Source: DATKCJ01 sp035513275
GTDB taxonomy: Bacteria > Verrucomicrobiota > Verrucomicrobiia > Opitutales > Opitutaceae
Length of the DNA: 10,748 nucleotides
NCBI GenBank assembly: GCA_035513275.1
Contig: DATKCJ010000143.1
Location: 1 to 10,748 of the forward strand
Direction of reading: 5' to 3'
Shown here: positions 1 through 6,549 of the stretch, piece by piece
How the letters are laid out: each line of letters opens with the position of its first letter
Position numbering within the stretch: the stretch's first letter is position 1
Made by a program: the position numbers and the translations under genes
Notes under the pieces: generated by a model
What the model saw: only the letters and a program-made list of their open reading frames with translations
The model's database searches: none
What the model was told of the DNA's origin: nothing

Positions 1-270
1 GGCGAGGCGGCGCCACGTGGCGCCATCGTATTGCAGCAAGGTGACGAGATTCGCGACATGCAAAAAACCGCGCGAATCCAACGCGAGCCTCAGCGACTGG
101 CTGTGTGCGCCATACTCGCGCGGCGTGAATCGCTCGACAAACGGGATGCCCTCCTCGGCGTGCGGCAAAGCCGCTGTCGCGAACGCGGACTCCGCGCCCG
201 AGATCGCGACTGCCGTCGCTCCGAGCACGAGCGCGAGGCGGCGGCCGGAGTGTTGAAGCACATGATGCAT
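1..270 (-). CDS. Propeller-type sensor/regulator, N-terminal fragment (runs off left edge)
   Basis: Reading leftward from the ATG at 270-268 gives 90 codons open to the window edge. Residues 1-31 form a signal peptide: a short start with Arg-Arg, a hydrophobic core LALVLGATAVAI, and an A-F-A cleavage site. Residues 41-90 read GIPFVERFTPREYGAHSQS, then a D-S-R-G-F-L-H-V-A-N stretch and LLQYDGATWRRLA. This is the characteristic opening of two-component-regulator propeller proteins (pattern: G-x-P, F-x-P-x-E-Y, Q-x-W/L, D-x-x-G, N, YDG-x-x-W). Such proteins carry a periplasmic beta-propeller followed by a transmembrane helix and a histidine kinase, GGDEF or HTH output. The output domain lies outside the window, so the final activity is unknown. 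It is transcribed divergently from the large secreted protein at 479, with 208 bases between the starts. No clear Shine-Dalgarno precedes the ATG. Confidence 0.75.
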   Translation of the reverse strand, partial: MHHVLQHSGRRLALVLGATAVAISGAESAFATAALPHAEEGIPFVERFTPREYGAHSQSLRLALDSRGFLHVANLVTLLQYDGATWRRLA

Positions 271-478
271 TGGGGAAAGGCCGCGGCTTTTTTCTGCGGG
301 CTGCGGCGAGATTAGCAAGCATTCCGCCCTGAGGCTATCACCCGTTGGGAGCAGACCGTGAGGGGCGGCGGGCGCGAGTCGCCTCCTCCGTTGGGATTAT
401 AGGTGAAATCGAGTGCGCGGGTTACTCTCGGGGCGCATCGAAACCCGGCACTTCACCCATTCATCCCCAGGAAACGCC
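271..478. promoter_or_regulatory. Divergent intergenic region between sensor fragment and large secreted protein
   Basis: These 208 bases separate two divergent starts and so must hold the promoters of both genes. I see no convincing -35/-10 pair. The only AT-rich block towards the plus gene is GGGATTATAGG at 393-403, which could contain a -10 element, but no matching -35 lies 16-18 bases upstream. On the minus side the only AT-rich run is the A-tract opposite 288-293. The assignment rests on gene arrangement rather than on a recognised motif. Confidence 0.35.
469..472 (+). promoter_or_regulatory. Shine-Dalgarno AGGA for the large secreted protein
   Basis: AGGA lies six bases before the ATG at 479-481, which supports that start over the earlier in-frame codon at 413. 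Residues from 413 to 478 would also push the signal peptide inward by 22 amino acids, which argues against the longer form. Confidence 0.55.
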
Positions 479-3400
479 ATGCACTCGTCCCGCCTCACCG
501 CAGTTGTCACGCTTTTCGCCGGCTTTGCCATGGCTGGCCTCTCCTCGTTGTCCGCCCAGCCCTCTTCGCCTCCGACCCACGAGATCGGTTCGATACCGCC
601 GCTGCGCGTCTGGTATAGCGCACAGGCACAGGCGGAGTTTTTCGTGGAGGCCACCGCGCTCGGCACGGGTGCAACGCTTTCGGCCACGTTCGATTCCGGC
701 GACGGCATCGCGGGCTCGCGCACGTTTGACGCGGCGACGGGTCGCTTTCGTTATGTGCCGGCGCCAACCGATGCACAGCCGTTTTCCGTGACCTTCGAGG
801 GTGTGAACGGCTCCGCCTCCGCGGCGCAGACAGTGGTGATCACGCCGCTGAGGCCTCTGCCGGCGGAGAGCGTCGTCTTCGGACTGCAGCCCAAGGGCGC
901 ACTGCCGGACGGCGCGAGCACGGATTTTCTCGATGTCGCGACCAAGGTGATCAAGGGCACTTTGAGTGCTCAGACAGTTTGGTTCAACACGCTGAACCGG
1001 CCCTCGGTTCGTTCCGTCACGATCGTCGGGAAGACCGTGGTCTTGGAACCCGACCATCCCAACGGACTCTGGGGCTTCAACAACGCCGCGGATATTCGCG
1101 ACCTCACGATTCACGCAGAGATACTCGTCATCCGCGGTGCGCTCGAGCTGCCGCAGACCAACATCGAGATCCGCGCGACCGAGGTGCGCTTCGAGGATCA
1201 GGAGGGCAAGCCCGCGGCCTCGATCTCGACCAAGCCGCTGAGCATCGGCACGCAGCCGGCGCAGTTTTTTGACGGCCGCGCGGGTCACAACGGCGGCGGC
1301 CTCGTGCTCTTCGCCGACGCGGTCACCGGCGCGGGCAGCGCGAAGCGCTTCATCCTCTCCGGCGGCAACGGCGAGCGCGCCGGCCAGGGCAAAAAAGGCG
1401 ACAACGGCGCCAACCGTCCCGTCGTCCATGAGATCAAGAACGGCATCTACGGTTTCAAGTGGACCGACAACAACACGATCTACGCCCACTTCGATGGCCT
1501 GTTCGACACGTCGGCGGGCAGCACGACCTGGCCAGGCGACGGCAAGCCCGCGACGGCCGGCGGCAAGCCCGGCATCGCAGGCGACGGTGGCAGCGTGCTT
1601 TCAAACCTCGATCTGAGTGCCTGGATAGTAAACGCCGGTGGTGTGCAGGGCACAGTTGCGACGTATCAATCCGGCGGCACCGGCGGCACTCCGCGGCAGG
1701 CATGGCGGCGCTATTACACGAGCAGCGGACTTAAGAGCTACGACGAGCGGTTCTCCACGAACGGCAGTGGAGCATCCGGCCCGAATTCGGCCAAGATATC
1801 CGGAGCTGTTGGCGCGATCACCGCTTCACCCGGCGATCTGCGCTGGCTCAGTCCGCTCGCACTCGAGAAGGTGCTGATGCACGTGCGGCAGGCGTATCTT
1901 GCCCAGCACTTCGACTTCGTGCGCGAGACGCTCGCCGACTATGTCGAGCTGCTCGAGCTCGCAAACTCGCTTCCGGAATGGGCGGCCCTCGACGCGGCCG
2001 AGCATCGCAAGCTCCTGCAGATCCTCGACGAGATGCGCATGCTGCGCCACCGCGTCGACAGCAACCTCGACTACTTCGGCAATCCCGCCGGTTGGGTGCC
2101 GATGCTGTCGTTCGAGGTCACGAAGCTCGCCTTTGAAAACGAGATCCCTCGCGCACTGCGCGTGATGTATCTCGACTACTGGCTGCGAAACCGTGCGAAC
2201 GCGCAGCAGCGCAAGGTCGACACGATGACGCAGCTTCGCACCCAGCTCCGCGAGCAGATCCTCGCCGATCGCGCCGCCTACGACACCGCCGTTGCTGCCG
2301 TGCCCGAGCTCCAATACCAGGCGCGCCAGGTGCAGGACGAGATCAACCAGGTGAAAACCGACATTGAGACGATCAAGAACGACCTCCTCCCCAAGGCGAA
2401 GAACATCGCGCTGCTCAAGAAGACCGCGAGGGCACTCGGCGCGATCGCCGAGGTCATCCCAGTCGGCCAGCCCTTCGTTGGCGTCGCCGGCAACGTGCTC
2501 GGCCGCCTGCCCGACGTCGACCCGGACAAGCCGTTCGAGCAAAACGCGCTGATCATCGGCACGGCCGTCGCGGGCGACGTGGCCGATTCGGAAATGGAGT
2601 CCGCCACGCTCGCGCTCAAGGCCCGCCTCGGCGCGCTCGACTCCGACGACATCGACAACGCCGTCGCGAGCCGCACGGACGAAATCCGCGCGATGCAGAA
2701 ACCCGTCATGGACCTGCTTGGCGAGAGCCTGAACCAGATGCGCACCACGCAGAACCCGAGCCCCGAGGTCGAGGCGGAGCTGCAGCGCCTGCTCGCCGAC
2801 GAGCCCGGATTCAAGGTGCTCTCGAAACGGTTGAAGAAGCTCGACGGCCAGAAGCTCGAGTTCGCCACCAAGCTCGCCCAGACCTTTCAGGAGGTCTCGC
2901 GCCTCTCGCTTGCGATCACGCGCGACCTGCTCACGATCGATATTCTCAACCGCAACATCGCCGACGTCACGATTGAGCTCGACGCTGAGACGCTCGGCGC
3001 GCTCGATGAGATGACCCAGCGCGCGCGCGACCGCCTGCTGCGCTACCACTACTTCATGGCGCGCGCCTACGAGTATCGCATGCTCGACGCCTACGACGGC
3101 GACCTCGACCTGACGAAGATCACCGACCGCTTCACCACGCTCGGCACCGCGACGGGACCGAATCTCACCGCGGATGAGTTCGACTCGCTGCGCGCGGTTT
3201 ACGAGGACCAGATCTCCTCGGTCGTCTTCACCATCCTCAACACCTACAACTCGAACCGCCCCACGCTCTCGGCGCCCGTGCGCCTGACGCTGCCCGCGGC
3301 GATTCTCGACGAACTCAACGCGGGCAACCCCGCCGCGCTCAACCTGAACTCGCTGGGCATCTTCCTGCCCGACCAGGAAAATGTGCGCATCGTGAACCTC

Positions 3401-5071
3401 AAGGTGCTTGAGATGGATGTCACCTACACCGGCAGCAAGGACGACATCTTCTACGCCGACGTGATCTTCCAGCACTCCGGCGTGTCGCGCCTGCAGAAGG
3501 AAGGCGAGACGCACCTCTTCCGGCACTACAACGAGGAAACGCGCAGCAAGATCGAGTGGGCGAGCCGCTTCGATCCGTTCGACAGCTCCATCGATCCGGT
3601 GCAACCCGCCGCAGCCGACCAGTCGCTGCTCAAGGCCATGCTCTCGACCGGCTCGAGTTCGCCGTCCACCGACGACCTGCTCCTCTACTCACGGCCGGCG
3701 GCTGACGCGGAGTTGATCCTTTCGCGGCAAATCAACTCGCGCAACGGCGCCGCGCTCACGATCACGCGCGTGCGCATCGAGCTGCAATACGACTTCAGCC
3801 GGATGAGCGACCAGATCAGGACGCTCAACGTGGCGCCCGCTGCGGATGGTCCGCAATCGCGCGTGACTGTGGTGCAAACCGATCGCAACGGCCGCACCGA
3901 CGGCGAGGGGGAGTTTGAGCGCGCCTACAATGTCGGCGCCACCGTCACGCTGGCGGCTGCCGAGCGCATCGGCCAGTATCAATTCGATCGCTGGGAAGGC
4001 GCCGGAGTCGCCAGTCCCAACGCCGCGACGACCAGCGTGTCGATGTCCGCCAGCCGGAGCGTTACGCCGGTTTACCGTCTCCTCACTCCGCGGACGCTCA
4101 GCGTCACCGGCGGCACCGGCAGCGGCACCTACGTGAACGGCGACGTTGTGCCGATCGCCGCGGTCGTGCCGCAAGGCTATCGTTTCGTGCGATGGAACGG
4201 CCCAGGAGTCGCCACGCCGACCGCCGCGCAGACGACGGTCACCCTCACGGCCGATCAATCTGTATCGGCGAGCTTCGAGCCGATCGTCGCAGCGAACCCA
4301 AGCGCCATCATCAACGTCTCGTGCCGGGCATTCGCGGGCGCGGGCGACAGCACGCTCGTCGTGGGCTTCTATATTTCTGGAACCGGATCGAAGACCGTCT
4401 TGATCCGCGGCATCGGCCCGAGGCTGCTCGACTACATCCCGGGGCCGGTCGTCGCCGATCCCGCGATCACGCTCTACTCGGGCGACACTCCCATCGAGTT
4501 CAACGAGGATTGGGATTCGGCGCTCGCTGCCGACTTCGCCCAAGTGGGGGCCTTCTCGCTCGTGCCTGGCAGCAAGGACGCTGCGATGAAAGTTACACTT
4601 CAACCCGGCCTCTACACCGTGCACCTGGTGAACGACGGTCCCGTCGCCGAGGGACTCATCGAAGTCTACGACCTGTCGCGCGATCCCGGCAGCCGGCTCA
4701 CCAATGTCTCGTGCCGGCTCGACATGCAGCCCGGGCAGACGGTGATTCTCGGCACCTCGCTCATCGGCGACGCATTGCCCGTGCTCGCTCGCAACGTCGG
4801 CCCCGGAATCGCGCCATACATCCAGAATCCTGCCGACGCGTTGGTCGATCCGCACCTGCGGGTCTACTCAGGGCAGACCGAGATCGCAGTGAACGACAAT
4901 TGGGATCCGGCGACCGGCGCCTACTTCGGTCCCGTCGGCGCCTTCGGCCTTCCCAACGGCAGCAAGGACGCCGCTATCCGTCTCGAGTTCCAGCCCGGCG
5001 GCTACACCGTTCACGCCACAGGCAACGGCGGCGGTGGCATCGCAATCATCGAGCTCTACGAGTCGCAGTAG
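479..5071 (+). CDS. Large secreted modular protein with glycine-rich, helical, InlB-like and tandem C-terminal domains
   Basis: The product is 1,530 residues and has no whole-length function I recognise. It opens with a Sec signal peptide (residues 1-26, core VVTLFAGFAMAGL, cleavage near S-L-S-A/Q). In order: about 30-130, an Ig/cadherin-like beta segment; about 150-260, beta-rich sequence with helix-like rungs; 262-314 and 348-374, glycine-rich stretches with collagen-like G-x-x spacing (GERAGQGKKGDNG, GKPATAGGKPGIAGDGG); about 455-645 and 763-870, long charged amphipathic helices, probably coiled coil; 652-705, an uncharged Gly/Ala/Val segment between them (VIPVGQPFVGVAGNVLG); about 930-1120, beta-rich; 1129-1268, two InlB-like repeats; 1275-1530, two copies of a C-terminal domain common in Verrucomicrobiota secreted proteins. 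The mature chain has two cysteines only, C1282 and C1412. An extracellular or surface role is inferred. An adhesin, a matrix protein or a helical pore-former are all possible. Confidence 0.85.
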   Translation: MHSSRLTAVVTLFAGFAMAGLSSLSAQPSSPPTHEIGSIPPLRVWYSAQAQAEFFVEATALGTGATLSATFDSGDGIAGSRTFDAATGRFRYVPAPTDAQPFSVTFEGVNGSASAAQTVVITPLRPLPAESVVFGLQPKGALPDGASTDFLDVATKVIKGTLSAQTVWFNTLNRPSVRSVTIVGKTVVLEPDHPNGLWGFNNAADIRDLTIHAEILVIRGALELPQTNIEIRATEVRFEDQEGKPAASISTKPLSIGTQPAQFFDGRAGHNGGGLVLFADAVTGAGSAKRFILSGGNGERAGQGKKGDNGANRPVVHEIKNGIYGFKWTDNNTIYAHFDGLFDTSAGSTTWPGDGKPATAGGKPGIAGDGGSVLSNLDLSAWIVNAGGVQGTVATYQSGGTGGTPRQAWRRYYTSSGLKSYDERFSTNGSGASGPNSAKISGAVGAITASPGDLRWLSPLALEKVLMHVRQAYLAQHFDFVRETLADYVELLELANSLPEWAALDAAEHRKLLQILDEMRMLRHRVDSNLDYFGNPAGWVPMLSFEVTKLAFENEIPRALRVMYLDYWLRNRANAQQRKVDTMTQLRTQLREQILADRAAYDTAVAAVPELQYQARQVQDEINQVKTDIETIKNDLLPKAKNIALLKKTARALGAIAEVIPVGQPFVGVAGNVLGRLPDVDPDKPFEQNALIIGTAVAGDVADSEMESATLALKARLGALDSDDIDNAVASRTDEIRAMQKPVMDLLGESLNQMRTTQNPSPEVEAELQRLLADEPGFKVLSKRLKKLDGQKLEFATKLAQTFQEVSRLSLAITRDLLTIDILNRNIADVTIELDAETLGALDEMTQRARDRLLRYHYFMARAYEYRMLDAYDGDLDLTKITDRFTTLGTATGPNLTADEFDSLRAVYEDQISSVVFTILNTYNSNRPTLSAPVRLTLPAAILDELNAGNPAALNLNSLGIFLPDQENVRIVNLKVLEMDVTYTGSKDDIFYADVIFQHSGVSRLQKEGETHLFRHYNEETRSKIEWASRFDPFDSSIDPVQPAAADQSLLKAMLSTGSSSPSTDDLLLYSRPAADAELILSRQINSRNGAALTITRVRIELQYDFSRMSDQIRTLNVAPAADGPQSRVTVVQTDRNGRTDGEGEFERAYNVGATVTLAAAERIGQYQFDRWEGAGVASPNAATTSVSMSASRSVTPVYRLLTPRTLSVTGGTGSGTYVNGDVVPIAAVVPQGYRFVRWNGPGVATPTAAQTTVTLTADQSVSASFEPIVAANPSAIINVSCRAFAGAGDSTLVVGFYISGTGSKTVLIRGIGPRLLDYIPGPVVADPAITLYSGDTPIEFNEDWDSALAADFAQVGAFSLVPGSKDAAMKVTLQPGLYTVHLVNDGPVAEGLIEVYDLSRDPGSRLTNVSCRLDMQPGQTVILGTSLIGDALPVLARNVGPGIAPYIQNPADALVDPHLRVYSGQTEIAVNDNWDPATGAYFGPVGAFGLPNGSKDAAIRLEFQPGGYTVHATGNGGGGIAIIELYESQ
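3863..4285 (+). repeat. Two InlB-like (divergent B-repeat) domains within the large protein
   Basis: Residues 1129-1200 and 1205-1268 are two beta-rich units. Each carries a G-x-x-V-x-L/I-A-A motif (NVGATVTLAA; NGDVVPIAA), then F-x-R-W-x-G-x-G-V-A-x-P (YQFDRWEGAGVASP; YRFVRWNGPGVATP), then V-x-M/L-x-A-x-x-S-V. The conserved F-x-x-W-x-G is typical of divergent InlB B-repeats, which act as stalk-like spacers in surface proteins. The first unit has a longer loop with an N-G-R-T-D-G-E-G insertion. Confidence 0.65.
4301..4674 (+). repeat. Tandem C-terminal domain, copy 1
   Basis: Residues 1275-1398. The copy runs from INVSCRAFAGAGDS through TVLIRGIGPRLL, ADPAITLYSG, NEDWDS and VGAFSLVPGSKDAA to a YTVHL...IEVYDL end. 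The pattern (N-V-S-x-R, G-x-G-P, D-P-x-L-x-x-Y-x-G, N-D-x-W, V-G-A-F-x-L-x-x-G-S-K-D-A-A) matches a beta domain I know from many secreted Verrucomicrobiota proteins, usually near the C-terminus. Its function is not established. Sorting to, or attachment on, the cell surface is only a guess. Confidence 0.7.
4691..5068 (+). repeat. Tandem C-terminal domain, copy 2
   Basis: Residues 1405-1530, ending at the stop codon. It repeats the landmarks of copy 1: TNVSCRLDM, ARNVGPGIAPYI, VDPHLRVYSG, NDNWDPA, VGAFGLPNGSKDAA, YTVHA and IIELYES. The second copy has diverged in its first third (LARNVGP in place of LIRGIGP), so the duplication is old. Each copy has one cysteine at the equivalent place (C1282, C1412). 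Confidence 0.7.
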
Positions 5072-5106
5072 GAAATTGGCGGACCCGAAGGTCCGCCAAT
5101 TTCCTA
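5068..5106. terminator. Perfect 17-bp hairpin spanning the stop codon of the large protein
   Basis: The arms TAGGAAATTGGCGGACC (5069-5085) and GGTCCGCCAATTTCCTA (5090-5106) pair without a mismatch around a CGAA loop. The TAG stop codon is the foot of the stem. A stem this strong directly at a 3' end probably ends or stabilises the transcript. It is not a textbook intrinsic terminator, because the sequence after it is ATTTCCGAGG rather than a T-run. With the G at 5068 the foot reads GTAG, the same tetranucleotide that starts the REP-like elements downstream, so it may be another hairpin of that kind. Confidence 0.6.
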
Positions 5107-5115
5107 ATTTCCGAG

Positions 5116-5141
5116 GTAGCGCGCCTCTCTCCGAGAGGCGC
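5116..5141 (+). repeat. Single REP-like unit: GTAG plus hairpin
   Basis: GTAG (5116-5119) is followed by one C and then a 9-bp stem, GCGCCTCTC (5121-5129) with GAGAGGCGC (5133-5141), around the loop TCC. Foot, spacing and TCC loop match the left halves of the paired elements at 6328, 8864 and 9561, but the stem sequence differs while remaining fully paired. No inverted partner with CTAC follows directly. Confidence 0.6.
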
Positions 5142-5157
5142 TGCTGTCTCTCCGGCT

Positions 5158-5225
5158 GTAGGAGCGGCTTTACGCCGCGACCTTGTGGGTTCGTTCGCGA
5201 TCGGGTCGCGGCATAAAGCCGCTAC
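5158..5225. repeat. Paired REP/BIME-like element, second sequence type
   Basis: The left unit is GTAG (5158-5161), GA, then stem GCGGC (5164-5168), loop TTTAC, GCCGC (5174-5178), and a GACC tail. The right unit is the inverse: GGTC, GCGGC (5208-5212), loop ATAAA, GCCGC (5218-5222), and TAC completing CTAC (5222-5225). The two halves are inverted copies of each other apart from a GA insertion and one substitution. About 21 bases separate them. It belongs to the GTAG-footed class but has a different stem from the other elements. It covers the only standard upstream start codon of the next gene. Confidence 0.65.
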
Positions 5226-6301
5226 AGTTTCAGAAGGCGGGATCTCCCATCGCTAGATCCTGCAGGCGGCAAGACGATTTCTCGCGCCTGCGCTCCTGCG
5301 GCTTTGCTCTTGCAAGGTCTCCGCCCCGTGCCGCTCATCGTCTGCTTACGGACCCGCTTCTCCCGACTTTTGAAGACGTGCTCGCAGCACGCGACCGGCT
5401 TGCCGGCGTCGCGAACCGGACGCCTGTGCTCACATCGCGCACGCTCGACGCGATGACCGGTGCGCATGTCTTCTTCAAGTGCGAGAACTTCCAGCGTGTC
5501 GGCGCGTTCAAGTTCCGCGGAGCTTTCAATGCGGTCGCAAGCCTCGACGACGCGGCAGCCGTTCGCGGGGTCGTCGCGCACTCCTCGGGCAATCACGCCG
5601 CAGCGGTCTCACTCGCCGCACGCATCCGCGGCATCGCGGCGACCATCGTGTTGCCGCGCGATGCGGCTCGAGCGAAGATCGCGTCGGTCGAGCGCTGCGG
5701 CGGGCGCATCGTCTATTCCGAGCCCACGGTCGCCTCGCGCGAGGAGATCGCGGCGCGGATCGTCGAGGAGACGGGCGCGGTCTTCATCCATCCGTCCAAC
5801 GATGCCCGAGTGATCGCGGGGCAGGGGACCGCCGCGCTCGAGCTCGTTGAGGAGATTCGCGAACTCGATGCAATCGTCACGCCCGTGAGCGGAGGCGGAC
5901 TGCTCGGCGGCACCGCACTCGCTGCGCACGGGATCGATGCGCGGATCCGCGTGTTCGGAGCGGAGCCCTCGGGCGCGGACGACGCGATGCGCTCGCTCGC
6001 CGCGGGGCGAATTGTGAAGCCGGAGAATCCACAGACGATCTGCGACGGACTGCGGTCGCACCTCGGCGCGTCCACGTTTCCCATTCTTCGCGAGCACGTG
6101 ACGAAGATCATCACCGTGCCCGATGAGGAAACCACGCGCTCGATGCGACTCGTCTGGGAGGTCTTGAAGGTGCTCGTCGAGCCGTCGTCGGCCATCGCTC
6201 TCGCCGCGGTCCTCGCGAGCCCGGACGAGTTTCGCGGTGCGCGCGTCGGCGTGATTTTCTCGGGCGGGAATGTGGATCTGGATCAGTTGCCGTGGGGGTA
6301 G
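5183..6301 (+). CDS. PLP-dependent serine racemase / threonine (serine) dehydratase family enzyme
   Basis: This cytoplasmic fold-type II PLP enzyme should racemise and/or deaminate L-serine, L-threonine or hydroxyaspartate. Visible motifs, numbered from the TTG at 5183: PVLTS and FFKCENFQRVGAFKFRGA with Schiff-base Lys K110; S134-S-G-N-H138, which cradles the cofactor; VIAGQGTAALE; the phosphate loop S236-GGG-LLGG; E261, A265 and D267 in AEPSGADDA, matching the metal site of human serine racemase (E210, A214, D216); and a VIFSGGNVDL end. The pattern from SSGNH to the C-terminus follows mammalian serine racemase more closely than biosynthetic IlvA, and there is no ACT regulatory domain. The start is unresolved. 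Homology begins at PTFEDV (near 5363), yet the only ATG/GTG/TTG in frame upstream is the TTG at 5183 inside an inverted repeat, and GTG 5378 would cut conserved residues. The true start may be the CTG at 5342. Substrate preference cannot be read from sequence. Confidence 0.85.
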   Translation: MWVRSRSGRGIKPLQFQKAGSPIARSCRRQDDFSRLRSCGFALARSPPRAAHRLLTDPLLPTFEDVLAARDRLAGVANRTPVLTSRTLDAMTGAHVFFKCENFQRVGAFKFRGAFNAVASLDDAAAVRGVVAHSSGNHAAAVSLAARIRGIAATIVLPRDAARAKIASVERCGGRIVYSEPTVASREEIAARIVEETGAVFIHPSNDARVIAGQGTAALELVEEIRELDAIVTPVSGGGLLGGTALAAHGIDARIRVFGAEPSGADDAMRSLAAGRIVKPENPQTICDGLRSHLGASTFPILREHVTKIITVPDEETTRSMRLVWEVLKVLVEPSSAIALAAVLASPDEFRGARVGVIFSGGNVDLDQLPWG

Positions 6302-6327
6302 ACTTGAAGGAGCGCGCGTGTGGGAAG

Positions 6328-6379
6328 GTAGTGCGGGTCTCTGACCCGCATGACTTGGCAGGTCAAAGACCTGCCCTAC
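6328..6379. repeat. Paired REP/BIME-like element downstream of the racemase gene
   Basis: GTAG (6328-6331); stem TGCGGGTC / GACCCGCA (6332-6339, 6343-6350) with loop TCT; spacer TGACTTG; stem GGCAGGTC / GACCTGCC (6357-6364, 6368-6375) with loop AAA; CTAC (6376-6379). Both 8-bp stems are perfect. It starts 26 bases after the racemase stop codon. It may also act as a transcription terminator or mRNA 3'-end stabiliser, as enteric BIMEs do. Homologous elements lie at 8864 and 9561. Confidence 0.8.
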
Positions 6380-6549
6380 TCAAGGCGACCCGAAGCGCCA
6401 TGACAATCGTCCCCGCGAATTAGTCTTTCCGCGCACCGGTCGTGCGATAGAAGCAGGGTTCCGTTCAGCGCTCGTGACTTTCAATCGCACCAAGCCGCAA
6501 ACCACTTTCCCGACCCGACGCCCGGCCGATCCGGTGCACGCATCCTCTC

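Noticed and set aside
461..1489. 342-codon minus-strand frame opposite the start of the large protein
   Set aside because: It covers the signal peptide and ribosome site of the plus gene and shows the same antisense composition bias.
1826..3604. 592-codon open frame on the minus strand opposite the helical region of the large protein
   Set aside because: Its translation is dominated by Arg, Val, Glu, His and Gly as expected for an antisense shadow of a GC-rich gene; it has no recognisable domain, and the plus frame has coherent domains across the same span.
3689..4855. 388-codon minus-strand frame opposite the InlB-like and C-terminal domains
   Set aside because: Arg/Asp/His-rich low-complexity shadow, with the plus strand encoding clear repeated domains.
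4192..5256. 354-codon plus frame overlapping the end of the large protein and the hairpins after it
   Set aside because: Extremely Arg/Ser/His-rich and out of frame with the two clear C-terminal domains; it crosses the hairpin at 5069-5106 and the repeats, which coding sequence would not be expected to do.
6432..6446. Small inverted repeat CGCAC...GTGCG upstream of the TonB receptor as an operator
   Set aside because: Five base pairs are expected by chance in GC-rich DNA, and the sequence resembles no known Fur or other operator.
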